A DNA stretch of 64,000 nucleotides, taken from positions 1 through 64,000 of the forward strand of contig DAOMOK010000007.1 of the NCBI GenBank assembly GCA_035444285.1, written 5' to 3'. This DNA is from CAADGU01 sp035444285. Lineage in GTDB: Bacteria > Chloroflexota > Anaerolineae > Promineifilales > Promineifilaceae. The notes under the pieces are model-generated. The model had not been told where the DNA came from. It did no database searches and saw only the letters and a list, made by a program, of their open reading frames with translations. The first letter of the stretch is position 1; every line of letters begins with the position of its first letter. Both the position numbers and the translations under genes were made by a program. Below, piece after piece: positions 23,344 through 31,522 of the stretch.

Positions 23344-24189
23344 ATGAGTGAGGCGCAAAAGCGGATTCGTTGGGTGACATTTGCTGTTTTGGTGGGTGTG
23401 GCGTTGCTGCTGACCTATCTGGACAGTACGGGGAATTTGGGCGGGGCTTTAGCGGTGGTGCGGGATCCATTCACGGCCGTTCTCTCTTTTACCTCTACCC
23501 GCTCTGAATCTGCCGCCGGCTTGTTGGAAGGCCCCCGCGATCTGCAAACGGCCCGCATCGAAATTACCGACTTGCAGGCTCGCGTGGCCGAACTGGAACG
23601 AGAAAATGCGGAACTGCGCGAAATTGAAGGGGAATGGCGCATTTTACAAGACCTGTTTAATCGCGCCCGCCAATCGCCAGAGTTTACGCGGCAGATCGCT
23701 TCTGTGATCGGGCACGATACCAGCCCATCTGTGCGCAGCATCATCATAGACAAAGGGACAGCCGATGGCATTCGCGTCGGTATGCCGGTAGAAAGTTCAC
23801 GGGGGTTGGTAGGCATTATTTTTCGGGCAGCGCCCAACTCTTCCCAGGTGGCGCTCATTACCGATAACGCCAGCGCCATTCCGGCCCGGTTAGGGAATTC
23901 ACGCGCTACTGGCATCCTGAGCGGTGGTGGACTGGGCGGGCCACTCACGATGGATTGGGTGGATTTGAAGTACAATCTGGAGATTGGAGAAGTGGTGCTG
24001 ACATCTGGTTTGGGTGGTAGTTTCCCCCAGGATATTGTGGTCGGCCGGGTGATCGAAGTGAATCGCAGCGAAGCCAGCCTGTTTCAACAGGCTGTGGTAC
24101 AGCCGGTAACGGATTTTGAGAATCTGGAGATTGTTTTTGTGATCACGAACTTTCAACCGGTCAATACGGCTATCTTTGACAATCCATAA
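23344..24189 (+). CDS. mreC: Rod shape-determining protein MreC
   Basis: A 281-residue bitopic membrane protein of the elongasome. One N-terminal transmembrane helix (about 9-26), a coiled coil (IEITDLQARVAELERENAEL, about 72-91) and the extracytoplasmic beta domains with the typical SVIGHDTSPSVRSIIIDKGTADGIRVGMPV and later VLTSGLGGSFPQDIVVGRV. It scaffolds MreB, MreD and PBP2. The ATG at 23344 is preferred over a TTG 6 bp upstream that lies in the repeat. Confidence 0.95.
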   Translation: MSEAQKRIRWVTFAVLVGVALLLTYLDSTGNLGGALAVVRDPFTAVLSFTSTRSESAAGLLEGPRDLQTARIEITDLQARVAELERENAELREIEGEWRILQDLFNRARQSPEFTRQIASVIGHDTSPSVRSIIIDKGTADGIRVGMPVESSRGLVGIIFRAAPNSSQVALITDNASAIPARLGNSRATGILSGGGLGGPLTMDWVDLKYNLEIGEVVLTSGLGGSFPQDIVVGRVIEVNRSEASLFQQAVVQPVTDFENLEIVFVITNFQPVNTAIFDNP

Positions 24190-24203
24190 GAGCATCAAGT
24201 GGC

Positions 24204-24232
24204 GAGTCTGTCCTGAGCCTGTCGAAGGATGG
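24204..24232. repeat. GTCCTGAGCCTGTCGAAGG repeat (family H)
   Basis: A single copy of the TCCTGAGC-CTGTCGAAGGA word, known to me as a widespread intergenic sequence in many environmental bacteria. It lies between mreC and mreD. Confidence 0.6.
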
Positions 24233-24280
24233 TAAGTGACAATCCTGACCGGTCACCGGATTTACAGACAGTTCTCAAAC

Positions 24281-24781
24281 ATGAAAGCATCTATTTATGT
24301 GGCAATTCCGGTAATGGTGGCGCTCAGTTTGCTGCAAACGGCCGTGTTGCCCTATTTCTCTTTTCTTCGCCTGTCGCCACAGTTGCCGCTGTTGGTAGCA
24401 CTGGCCTGGGGACTGCTGCGCGGTCTGGATGAAGGCATGATCTGGGCATTCATTGGTGGGATATGTATGGATTTGTTTTCCATCACCCCCATCGGCTTAA
24501 CAGCATTGGGATATATGGCGGCGGTTACGGCCGTGCTCTGGCTGCAACAAGCATTCCCCCCCAGCCACATCATCATGCCCATGTTGCTGGCGGCACTGGC
24601 CACCGCCATCTACCTGATTATCAATCTTCTATCACTGCGCTTGTTTGGTTTTATTTCCACCTTACAAGCAGTTACCAGTCTGTGGCCGCTCATTCTGCTA
24701 AATGCCGTCGCCATGCTGCCCATTTATTGGTTGCTCTATGGTCTGGACCGCCTGTTGCGACCACGCAACCTTGAGTTCTGA
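24281..24781 (+). CDS. mreD: Rod shape-determining protein MreD
   Basis: A 166-residue integral membrane protein with about five hydrophobic spans. The conserved MreD phrase GGICMDLFSITPIGLTALGYM is near residues 64-84. Chosen start: ATG at 24281 (MKASIYVAIPVMVAL). The frame is open 45 bp further upstream, but that part runs toward the CCTGTCGAAGG repeat. It lies between mreC and the PBP2 gene, as expected for the mre operon, and works in the elongasome with them. Confidence 0.88.
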   Translation: MKASIYVAIPVMVALSLLQTAVLPYFSFLRLSPQLPLLVALAWGLLRGLDEGMIWAFIGGICMDLFSITPIGLTALGYMAAVTAVLWLQQAFPPSHIIMPMLLAALATAIYLIINLLSLRLFGFISTLQAVTSLWPLILLNAVAMLPIYWLLYGLDRLLRPRNLEF

Positions 24782-24783
24782 AC

Positions 24784-24865
24784 TGTAATCCGTAACCCGT
24801 GAATCGTAATCCGGCTTTGGATTACGGATCACCGATTACCGATTACGGATTACCGATTACGGAGT
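24784..24865. repeat. CCGTAACCCGTGAATCG / CCGATTACGGATTACC repeat (family A)
   Basis: Left words GTAATCCGTAACCCGTG, right words ATTACGGATCACCGATTACC repeated to 24863. The final ACGGAG, 5 nt before the PBP2 start, is the Shine-Dalgarno sequence of that gene. Confidence 0.9.
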
Positions 24866-24869
24866 CACT

Positions 24870-27344
24870 ATGTCACGCATTGGATGGGATCGTCCCGAAG
24901 ATCGAGAAACATCGGCCGAAGATATTGGTGTGCGCGGCCGTTTATATTTCCTGCGCATCCTCATCGTCATCATTTTTGGATTGCTGCTTTACCGCGTCTA
25001 CTACATTCAGCAAACAAGGGGAAATGAACTCACCGCTTTAGCTCAAGAAAACCAGTTTGCCACCTTGCGTACCAAAGCCCCTCGTGGCGTCATTTTTGAC
25101 CGCAATGGCCAACCTCTGGCCGTTAATCTACCCAGCTTTAATGTCACCATTACCCCTGCTTTTTTGCCGGACACTGCTGGCGACCGTCAGGCCGTTTATG
25201 AACGTCTCTCCCTGTTGACCGGCGTCCCGGTTACTAATACCACCCAACAGCAGCAGCTCATTGCTGAGGCCGACCCTACATTAGTAGAGACCTATACCCG
25301 CCTTGCCGGTGTCTTTGGCACGTCGGCTCAAGAAACATTGGACAATGCGGGCGTCGTCAAACAACTACCCAACAGTATTCAAGGTATTGTGATCGAAAAC
25401 AGCTTTGCGCAATATATCCCTGCTGTCATCACTGCCAACGTTCCCATTACCCTGGCTTACCGGGTTGAGCAAGAAAGCATCTTTTTGCCTGGTGTGCGTG
25501 TTATTCCCGTACCCTTGCGTTATTACCCTTCCGGCGAATTTACAGCCCACATCCTGGGCTACATGGGGCCAATTCCCAACGAAAACTGGATCAACGTGCT
25601 GGGTTATCAACGGGATGACCGGGTTGGCTGGGCCGGGCTGGAATCTTCTATGGAACTGGAATTGGCCGGGCAAAAAGGAGTGCGTACCATAGAGGTAGAC
25701 TGGACGGGCCGCGAGGTGCGCCAGATTGGTCTGGCACAGGATCCCCAAGCCGGTCTAAATTTACACCTCACCCTTGACCTGGATTTACAAATCATGACAA
25801 GTGAAATTCTGCGGCAGGTCATGGAAACACGTGAATCTGTGCTTTCCCGCGATCCTATCACAGGCGAAGAATCGTTTGTTGAGGTACGGCAGGCAGCGGC
25901 CGTAGCCATGAACCCCAAAACGGGTGAAATTTTAGCCCTTGTTAGCTTCCCCACCTTCGACAATAATCGCTTTCAAACTTCTGTGCCCGTAGAATATTAT
26001 CTGGGTTTGGCCCGGAACGAATACACCCCCCTGGTCAACCATGCCATCAGTAGTGAATATCCACCCGGATCAACGTTTAAGATTGTGCCCGCGGCCGGCG
26101 CTCTACAGGAAGGGTTGATCTCCCCTAACCGCCTCTTGCGTGCTCCCGGTCAGATCACCATTCCCAACCGGTATGCACCCAATGACCCTGGCCGTGCCCA
26201 AACATTTGTCTGCTGGGTACAGAACACACCCACCGGCGAACACGGGTATATGAATGTCACCACCGGTCTGGCTAATTCTTGCGACATCTATTTCTACAAA
26301 ATCAGCGGTGGGTTTAACCAGGATGGCGAATTCGTAGAAGGGTTAGGGGTAGAGGGTATTGCCAAATATGGAGCGCAGTTTGGTTTTGGCCGGGTGCAGG
26401 GTTTGGAACTGCCATTGGAAGCGGATGGGAATCTGCCGCCAGACCGGGGCTGGAAAGCGCGTTTCTACGGCGAACCCTGGTCTACCGGCGATGATTACAA
26501 CCTGGGTATTGGGCAGGGCTTTATGACCTCATCACCCATGCAGGTAGCACAAATGGCGGCGGTTATTGCCAATGGTGGCTTTCTCTATAAACCAACGATC
26601 ATTCACCATATGACAGACGAAGACGGAAATGTGGTCATTGTGGACGCCGACAGCCGGATTGTGGCCCGTGCCCACCCAGGGCCAAATGGGGAAACCATTC
26701 TCATGGATGCGGATGGCAATCCCCTGACTGATCCATCTATCAACATTCGGTTTGATGAAAACGGGCAGCCCATTTACCAGCCAACAGTCTTAACCGCATT
26801 GGACGTAGACCGAGAATACATTCAGATCATAGCCAATGCTATGAAATTGGTAAACACCTTTGTCAGTACGGAAGAGTATTACACCGGGGCGACTTATACG
26901 GAATGGCTGGATAATGTGGGCATACCTACCGCCGGGAAGACGGGTACGGCCGAGTTCTGCGACAACATCGCCATTGAGAAAGGATGGTGCAGTTATGATG
27001 ACATCATCCAGCGGCGGGTGCTGCCTACCCATTCGTGGTATGTGGGTTATGCGCCGGCCGATGATCCTGAGATTGTGGTCGCGGTCTTTTTGTACCATGG
27101 CGGCGAAGGATCTCAATGGGCGGCCCCGGCTGCCTGTAATATCATGGCCGCCTACCTCAAGGTCGGCCAATATGCACCGCCGCCTGAGTTAGCCGAAGGG
27201 GAAACGGCGCCGCCGGTGGTGCGTACCTGCCCCTCGCTCTCTTTTAACCCCAATATACCACCTGACTTCTTAGAACGCGCAAAGGCAGAAGGAACCATAT
27301 TACCGCAAAATGAGCGGTCTATCTTTGATCGCCTGATGCCGTGA
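24870..27344 (+). CDS. mrdA: Penicillin-binding protein 2 (transpeptidase of the elongasome)
   Basis: An 824-residue class B PBP. One N-terminal membrane helix (about 26-48), a dimerisation domain with RGVIFDRNGQPLAVN near 72-86, and the transpeptidase domain with SxxK motif STFK (catalytic S401), SxN motif SCD near 470 and the KTGT motif near 690. It cross-links peptidoglycan during elongation. It is longer than E. coli PBP2 (633 aa) because of inserts (about 560-680). Its SD lies inside the upstream repeat. No ACGGCCGT octamer was seen in this 2.5-kb gene. Confidence 0.95.
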   Translation: MSRIGWDRPEDRETSAEDIGVRGRLYFLRILIVIIFGLLLYRVYYIQQTRGNELTALAQENQFATLRTKAPRGVIFDRNGQPLAVNLPSFNVTITPAFLPDTAGDRQAVYERLSLLTGVPVTNTTQQQQLIAEADPTLVETYTRLAGVFGTSAQETLDNAGVVKQLPNSIQGIVIENSFAQYIPAVITANVPITLAYRVEQESIFLPGVRVIPVPLRYYPSGEFTAHILGYMGPIPNENWINVLGYQRDDRVGWAGLESSMELELAGQKGVRTIEVDWTGREVRQIGLAQDPQAGLNLHLTLDLDLQIMTSEILRQVMETRESVLSRDPITGEESFVEVRQAAAVAMNPKTGEILALVSFPTFDNNRFQTSVPVEYYLGLARNEYTPLVNHAISSEYPPGSTFKIVPAAGALQEGLISPNRLLRAPGQITIPNRYAPNDPGRAQTFVCWVQNTPTGEHGYMNVTTGLANSCDIYFYKISGGFNQDGEFVEGLGVEGIAKYGAQFGFGRVQGLELPLEADGNLPPDRGWKARFYGEPWSTGDDYNLGIGQGFMTSSPMQVAQMAAVIANGGFLYKPTIIHHMTDEDGNVVIVDADSRIVARAHPGPNGETILMDADGNPLTDPSINIRFDENGQPIYQPTVLTALDVDREYIQIIANAMKLVNTFVSTEEYYTGATYTEWLDNVGIPTAGKTGTAEFCDNIAIEKGWCSYDDIIQRRVLPTHSWYVGYAPADDPEIVVAVFLYHGGEGSQWAAPAACNIMAAYLKVGQYAPPPELAEGETAPPVVRTCPSLSFNPNIPPDFLERAKAEGTILPQNERSIFDRLMP

Positions 27345-27398
27345 TGCGTAATCCGTAGTCCGTGAATCGTAATCAGATTACGAACTACGGATTACGCG
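27345..27398. repeat. CGTAATCCGTAGTCCG / CGAACTACGGATTACG repeat (family A)
   Basis: An inverted pair of CCGTAGTCCGTGAATCG-type words in the convergent gap between PBP2 and the enoyl-CoA hydratase gene. Confidence 0.85.
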
Positions 27399-27401
27399 AG
27401 A

Positions 27402-28193
27402 TCATTTGCTTTTCCACACGGGTGGGCGTTTCATCAGGAAACTTTGTGCGCCTTCCATGAAATCTTCGGTGTGGAATAGCTGGCTTTGTGCCCATCCCTC
27501 TAACTGCAAACCGCGATCAATGTCGTTGAGGCCATCAATCACCCGTTTGGCCATGCCTACAGCCAACGGCGCGCCCTGGCATATTTCGGCCGCCAACTCT
27601 TCTGCTCTGGCTGTGAGCGACTCCTGGGGAATGACGTAGTTGACAATGCCCCACTGTTCGGCAATCTCTACATCAAACTGGCGTCCGGTGAAAATCAACT
27701 CTTTGGCGCGGGCGGGGCCAACCAGACGGACCAGGCGCGTTGTGCCGCCCACATCGGGAATCATGCCCAGGCGTGTTTCCGGCAGCCCCATCATTGTGCC
27801 GGCAGCCGCCAGACGGATGTCACAGGCCAGCGCCAACTCCATCGCTAATCCCAGGCAGTAGCCATGTAACAGGGCAATGGTCGGCAGTTCCAACCGTTCC
27901 AGGCGGGTGAGGACGCGCTGGAAGTCATCGGTGATGGCGCGCATCCGGGTCTGCCAGTGGGGGCCATAACGATCGGCCATGCCCAACAGGGCGCTGACAT
28001 CAATGCCGGCGGAAAATGCTTTGCCTTCACCGCGAATGAAAACGGCGCGCAAGCCGGGAGTACGGTTAGCTTGCTGCACGGCCGTGTCAAACTGCGTAAA
28101 TAGCTCTATATTGATGGCGTTTCGTTTGTCGGGCCGGTTGAGGATAATTTCAAAAATGGCATCACGCTGCCGGGTGATGACGAGATCGTCCAT
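27402..28193 (-). CDS. Enoyl-CoA hydratase/isomerase family protein
   Basis: A 263-residue crotonase-fold protein. The oxyanion-hole segments are visible as EGKAFSAGIDVSALLG (about 57-72) and LHGYCLGLAMELALACDIRLAA (about 106-127), followed by GLPETRLGMIPDVGGTTRL, which has one conserved glutamate of the hydratase pair. This fits 2-enoyl-CoA hydration in fatty-acid degradation, but isomerase activity cannot be excluded. The frame continues 16 residues upstream through repeat sequence; the ATG at 28193 starts the conserved part. Confidence 0.88.
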   Translation of the reverse strand: MDDLVITRQRDAIFEIILNRPDKRNAINIELFTQFDTAVQQANRTPGLRAVFIRGEGKAFSAGIDVSALLGMADRYGPHWQTRMRAITDDFQRVLTRLERLELPTIALLHGYCLGLAMELALACDIRLAAAGTMMGLPETRLGMIPDVGGTTRLVRLVGPARAKELIFTGRQFDVEIAEQWGIVNYVIPQESLTARAEELAAEICQGAPLAVGMAKRVIDGLNDIDRGLQLEGWAQSQLFHTEDFMEGAQSFLMKRPPVWKSK

Positions 28194-28207
28194 AGGATAC
28201 CTCCGTG

Positions 28208-28252
28208 GTTGGGTAAGTGGGTAATCGCGCAATTGCCCCATTACTCAATTAC
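28208..28252. repeat. GGGTAAGTGGGTAATC / CATTACTCAATTAC repeat (family D)
   Basis: An inverted word repeat between threonine synthase and the enoyl-CoA hydratase gene. Confidence 0.75.
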
Positions 28253-28254
28253 AT

Positions 28255-29418
28255 TCACGATAAAAGGAGGCGATATTTTAACCCGCTGCCGGTATTAAAG
28301 ACCAGAATGCGTTCGTCGGGGTGCAGCCAGTTTTGGGCGACCAGGTCTTGCAGGGCGGCCACGGTAGCGGCAGCTTCAAAGGAGACAAAGATGCCTTCGC
28401 TGCGGGCCAGCAATTGTTGCGCTTCAAAGATACGGCCGTCGCTCACCGCCACGCCTGTCCCCCCACTCTCCCGCAAGGCTTGCAGCATCAAACGCCCACC
28501 AATGGTGACAGGCACACGCAGACCCCCGGCCAATGTGGACGCATTTTCCCAGGGTTTAGTAACTTCCCATCCTTCCTGGAAGGCTCTGACCACCGGAGCG
28601 CAGCCGTCAGCCTGGACGGAAACCATACGAGGCCGGTGGCGGCCAATCCAGCCCAGTTCTTCCATCTCGGCAAACGCTTTCCACATACCAATCAGCCCGG
28701 TGCCGCCGCCGGTGGGGTAGATGATCACATCCGGCAGTTCCCAGTTGAAAGCAGCCGCCAACTCGTACCCCATGATTTTTTTGCCTTCCACGCGGTATGG
28801 TTCTTTGAGGGTAGAGACGTCGAACCAGCCACCGACGATGGCGTCAGCCGCCGCTTCCCGCCCGGCGTCATTGATCAGGCCATTGATCAGGCGCAGGTCT
28901 GCGCCGGTCATCTGCACTTCGTTGATGTTGATGAGGGGGGCGTCTTGAGGCATGTAGACGTGGGCGCGCAGCCCGGCGCGGGCGGCGTAAGCGGCCAATG
29001 CGCCACCGGCATTGCCCGCCGTGGGGATGACAAATTCGGTGACGCCCAGTTCGCGGGCGCGGCTAACGGCGGCTGCCAGCCCTAACGCCTTAAAGCTGCC
29101 GGTGGGGTTTTGCCCTTCGTCTTTCAGATAAAGCTGGTTCAGGCCAAGCTGTTGACCCAATTGGTCAAGTTTGAGGACAGGCGTGCCACCTTCGCCGAGG
29201 GTGGTAATGTAGTGTGGATCGCGCACAGGCAGCAGTTCACGGAAACGCCACATGTCACACGGCCGTAACAGCAATGCATCTCGGTCTACTTCAGCCGCCG
29301 CTTTGGTCAGGTCATACCGGGCCAGGAGGGGCTGCCCGGCATCGCTGAGGCGGATGACCTGGTCGGCGTCATACCACTGCCCGGTCAGGGAACATTCCAG
29401 ATGGGAGAGGTAGCTCAT
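28255..29418 (-). CDS. thrC: Threonine synthase
   Basis: A 387-residue PLP enzyme (fold type II) that converts O-phosphohomoserine to threonine. The N-terminus SHLECSLTGQWYDADQ is the usual CxxC-like leader of this class. LGEGGTPVLKLDQLG is near 74-88, the PLP lysine is K110 in NPTGSFKALG, and the phosphate loop is PTGGGTGLIGMWKAF near 235-249. Thr synthase is favoured over cysteate or diaminopropionate lyases by the N-terminal leader. It lies 62 bp upstream of the enoyl-CoA hydratase gene on the same strand. Confidence 0.9.
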   Translation of the reverse strand: MSYLSHLECSLTGQWYDADQVIRLSDAGQPLLARYDLTKAAAEVDRDALLLRPCDMWRFRELLPVRDPHYITTLGEGGTPVLKLDQLGQQLGLNQLYLKDEGQNPTGSFKALGLAAAVSRARELGVTEFVIPTAGNAGGALAAYAARAGLRAHVYMPQDAPLININEVQMTGADLRLINGLINDAGREAAADAIVGGWFDVSTLKEPYRVEGKKIMGYELAAAFNWELPDVIIYPTGGGTGLIGMWKAFAEMEELGWIGRHRPRMVSVQADGCAPVVRAFQEGWEVTKPWENASTLAGGLRVPVTIGGRLMLQALRESGGTGVAVSDGRIFEAQQLLARSEGIFVSFEAAATVAALQDLVAQNWLHPDERILVFNTGSGLKYRLLLS

Positions 29419-29419
29419 G

Positions 29420-29461
29420 GGAAATTAGGAATTATGAAGGATGAATTATGAATTATGAATC
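29420..29461. repeat. GAATTATGAATTATGAATC repeat (family E)
   Basis: A one-sided run of GAATTATGAA words upstream of thrC. The TGA stop of the next response regulator falls at its edge. Confidence 0.75.
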
Positions 29462-29879
29462 AGAGGTAGATAACGGTGACGGCCGTGCCGGGTTGGGTGG
29501 CGGGGGTTGGTTCACCCAGGTATTGGCGCAGGATGGCGCGAATCTGGCGAATGTCAGCCGGTTTGCGCAAGAAACCATTGCAGCCGGCTTCCAGGGCTGC
29601 TTGTTCTGCTTCATCGTTACCAAAGGCGGTGAGGGCAACAATGGGAGTGTGGGCAAAAACAGGGTGCTGCCGCAGTTGGCGGGTGAGGTCAAAGCCGGTC
29701 AGGCCGCCAGGCAAATGTAAATCCATGAAGATGAGGTCAGGGTGGTGGGTAACGGCCGTGTGCCAGCCCGCTTCGGCATCGGCTGCCGCTAAAAACTCCA
29801 ACCCTTCTGCCTGTACAATGCGCTGTACCAATAACCGATTATTGGGATGATCTTCTACGTACAAAACCCGCTTGCTCAT
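29460..29879 (-). CDS. Single-domain response regulator (CheY/DivK-like)
   Basis: A 139-residue receiver-only protein: RVLYVEDHPNNRLLVQRIV at the N-terminus, phospho-acceptor D53 in LIFMDLHLPGG, the switch threonine in IVALTAF and K in FLRKPADI. It has no output domain, so it must signal through protein contacts or phosphotransfer. GGAGG lies 8 nt upstream of the ATG at 29879 (an adjacent ATG at 29882 also fits). No kinase is adjacent. The closest relatives by sequence feel are the DivK-like receivers of hybrid-kinase systems. Confidence 0.88.
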   Translation of the reverse strand: MSKRVLYVEDHPNNRLLVQRIVQAEGLEFLAAADAEAGWHTAVTHHPDLIFMDLHLPGGLTGFDLTRQLRQHPVFAHTPIVALTAFGNDEAEQAALEAGCNGFLRKPADIRQIRAILRQYLGEPTPATQPGTAVTVIYL

Positions 29880-30096
29880 CATGACGACCTCCGTGTTCGT
29901 TGTCCGGTAAACCGGATGCATCTCCCCCTCAAATTGCCACAGCAGGCAGATTATCACAAACGTTTACTTGCCTCAAGGCTATATTAGCTATAGCTCTTAT
30001 AGAAAATTTTGATAATATAACACGGCGACCTTATAGGGATTTGGGGCTATCAAACGCTTGTTTCGGGCATTCTGAGCTATACTAAAGGTCATCACT

Positions 30097-30981
30097 ATGG
30101 AACTAGGACAGATTGAAGCATTTTTAGCGGTAGTACGAGAAGGCAGTTTTACAGGGGCCGCCTCTCGGCTAAATCTGACACAACCATCGCTCAGCGCCCG
30201 GATTCAGCAGTTGGAGCATAGTCTGGGTGGAGAGTTGTTTTTTCGGGATCGCCGTCCGGTGCAGTTGACGCTGATGGGGCGCACGTTTGTGGATTATGCG
30301 GAGCGGGCGCTGGGGATTTTGGATGCGGGCTACACGGCCGTGCGCGCCGCCCAGATTGGCACGGTGGGCAAGGTAACGGTGTGCTGTCCTTTTTCACTGG
30401 CAACCTACTTATTGCCGGAGGTGGTCAACCGGTTTGGGCAGGCGCATCCACAAGCAGAACTGTATGTGGAAGCGGGTCATTCTGATTTTGCGGTGAATCA
30501 GTTGCTTGATGGTGTGGTCAATCTGGCCATGGCGGCGGCCTTTCCCCGTTATGCCGCCCAAACGCAAACGCTGCTGCGGTTGCATGATGAGATGGTGGCG
30601 GCGGTGTCACCGGAACATGAACTGGCAGGAGCCACGGCCGTACCCATTGCCCAACTCTGGCAATACCAACTGATCATCATCCATTGGGGCGCCGCGTTTG
30701 ACGCCTATCTGGAAAGTTTGCGCCAGATCAGTGTAGCCACCGGCCCCACCGTGCGGGTGCCGCTGCCCGCCGCCCTGCCCATGGCCCAACTGCCAAACAG
30801 TGTTACCTTTTTGCCGCGCCGGTTGACGGCCGTGTCACACCTGGTAGAACTCAATGTGCCCGACTTCCAATTTGCTTGGGATGCCATTGTCATTACCCGC
30901 CGGGAGCGTCAGTTGACCGAACTGGAGCAATCTTTTGTGGATATTGTGGCGGCTGTGTGGCAAAGCTCACGGCCGCGATAG
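30097..30981 (+). CDS. LysR family transcriptional regulator
   Basis: A 294-residue LysR-type regulator. N-terminal winged HTH: MELGQIEAFLAVVREGSFTGAASRLNLTQPSLSARIQQLEHSLGGELF (read here as two halves of the standard motif). The C-terminal periplasmic-binding-like effector domain starts near 90 (GKVTVCCPFSLATYLLPEVV). The AT-rich upstream region has an AGCTATAGCT palindrome near 29987, a plausible operator. It is followed by a DUF427 gene on the same strand 12 bp away, which may be co-transcribed. The ligand is unknown. Confidence 0.92.
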   Translation: MELGQIEAFLAVVREGSFTGAASRLNLTQPSLSARIQQLEHSLGGELFFRDRRPVQLTLMGRTFVDYAERALGILDAGYTAVRAAQIGTVGKVTVCCPFSLATYLLPEVVNRFGQAHPQAELYVEAGHSDFAVNQLLDGVVNLAMAAAFPRYAAQTQTLLRLHDEMVAAVSPEHELAGATAVPIAQLWQYQLIIIHWGAAFDAYLESLRQISVATGPTVRVPLPAALPMAQLPNSVTFLPRRLTAVSHLVELNVPDFQFAWDAIVITRRERQLTELEQSFVDIVAAVWQSSRPR

Positions 30982-30993
30982 GGAAAATGGGAA

Positions 30994-31488
30994 ATGCAAG
31001 TAAGACGAATTGAACCAGGCCCAGGGCAAGAATCGGTATGGGATTACCCGCGCCCGCCGCGCCTGGAAGAGTGTCACAAGCATATTCAGATAAAGTTGAA
31101 CGACGTTACCATTGCGGATACCCACCGCGCCAAAAGGGTGTTGGAAACCAGCCACCCGCCGGTCTACTACATTCCGCCGGAAGATGTGGAAATGGATTAT
31201 TTGATCCCCCGCTTTAATCGGTCGTTTTGTGAATGGAAGGGGGAGGCACATTATTATGGCGTCATGGTTGGCGACCGGGTGGTAGATATTGCCGCCTGGT
31301 ATTACCCCTCACCCACACCGGCTTTTGCGCCGATTCGCATGTATATCGCTTTTTATGCCCAGTATATGGATTCTTGCACAGTAGATGGCGAAGAAGTGAC
31401 GCCACAGCCAGGGGGTTTTTACGGCGGTTGGATCACCCCTGATGTGGTTGGCCCATTCAAAGGGGATGCGGGGTCGGAGTTGTGGTAA
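30994..31488 (+). CDS. DUF427 domain protein
   Basis: A 164-residue protein. The DUF427 core is clear: IKLNDVTIADTHRAKRVLETSHPPVYYIPPEDV (given in part) and FCEWKGEAHYYGVMVGDRVVDIAAWYYPSPTPAFAPI near 81-117, ending GGFYGGWITPDVVGPFKGDAGSELW. The fold is a small beta barrel found in bacteria and fungi; its biochemical activity is not established. The gene is 12 bp after the LysR gene and may be under its control. Confidence 0.85.
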   Translation: MQVRRIEPGPGQESVWDYPRPPRLEECHKHIQIKLNDVTIADTHRAKRVLETSHPPVYYIPPEDVEMDYLIPRFNRSFCEWKGEAHYYGVMVGDRVVDIAAWYYPSPTPAFAPIRMYIAFYAQYMDSCTVDGEEVTPQPGGFYGGWITPDVVGPFKGDAGSELW

Positions 31489-31496
31489 TGGTGCTT

Positions 31497-31517
31497 CAAG
31501 CACCCAATTACCCAATT
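31497..31517. repeat. CACCCAATTACCCAATTGC repeat (family D)
   Basis: A half copy of the GGGTAATT word family in the convergent gap between DUF427 and the histidine kinase. Confidence 0.6.
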
Positions 31518-31522
31518 GCTTT

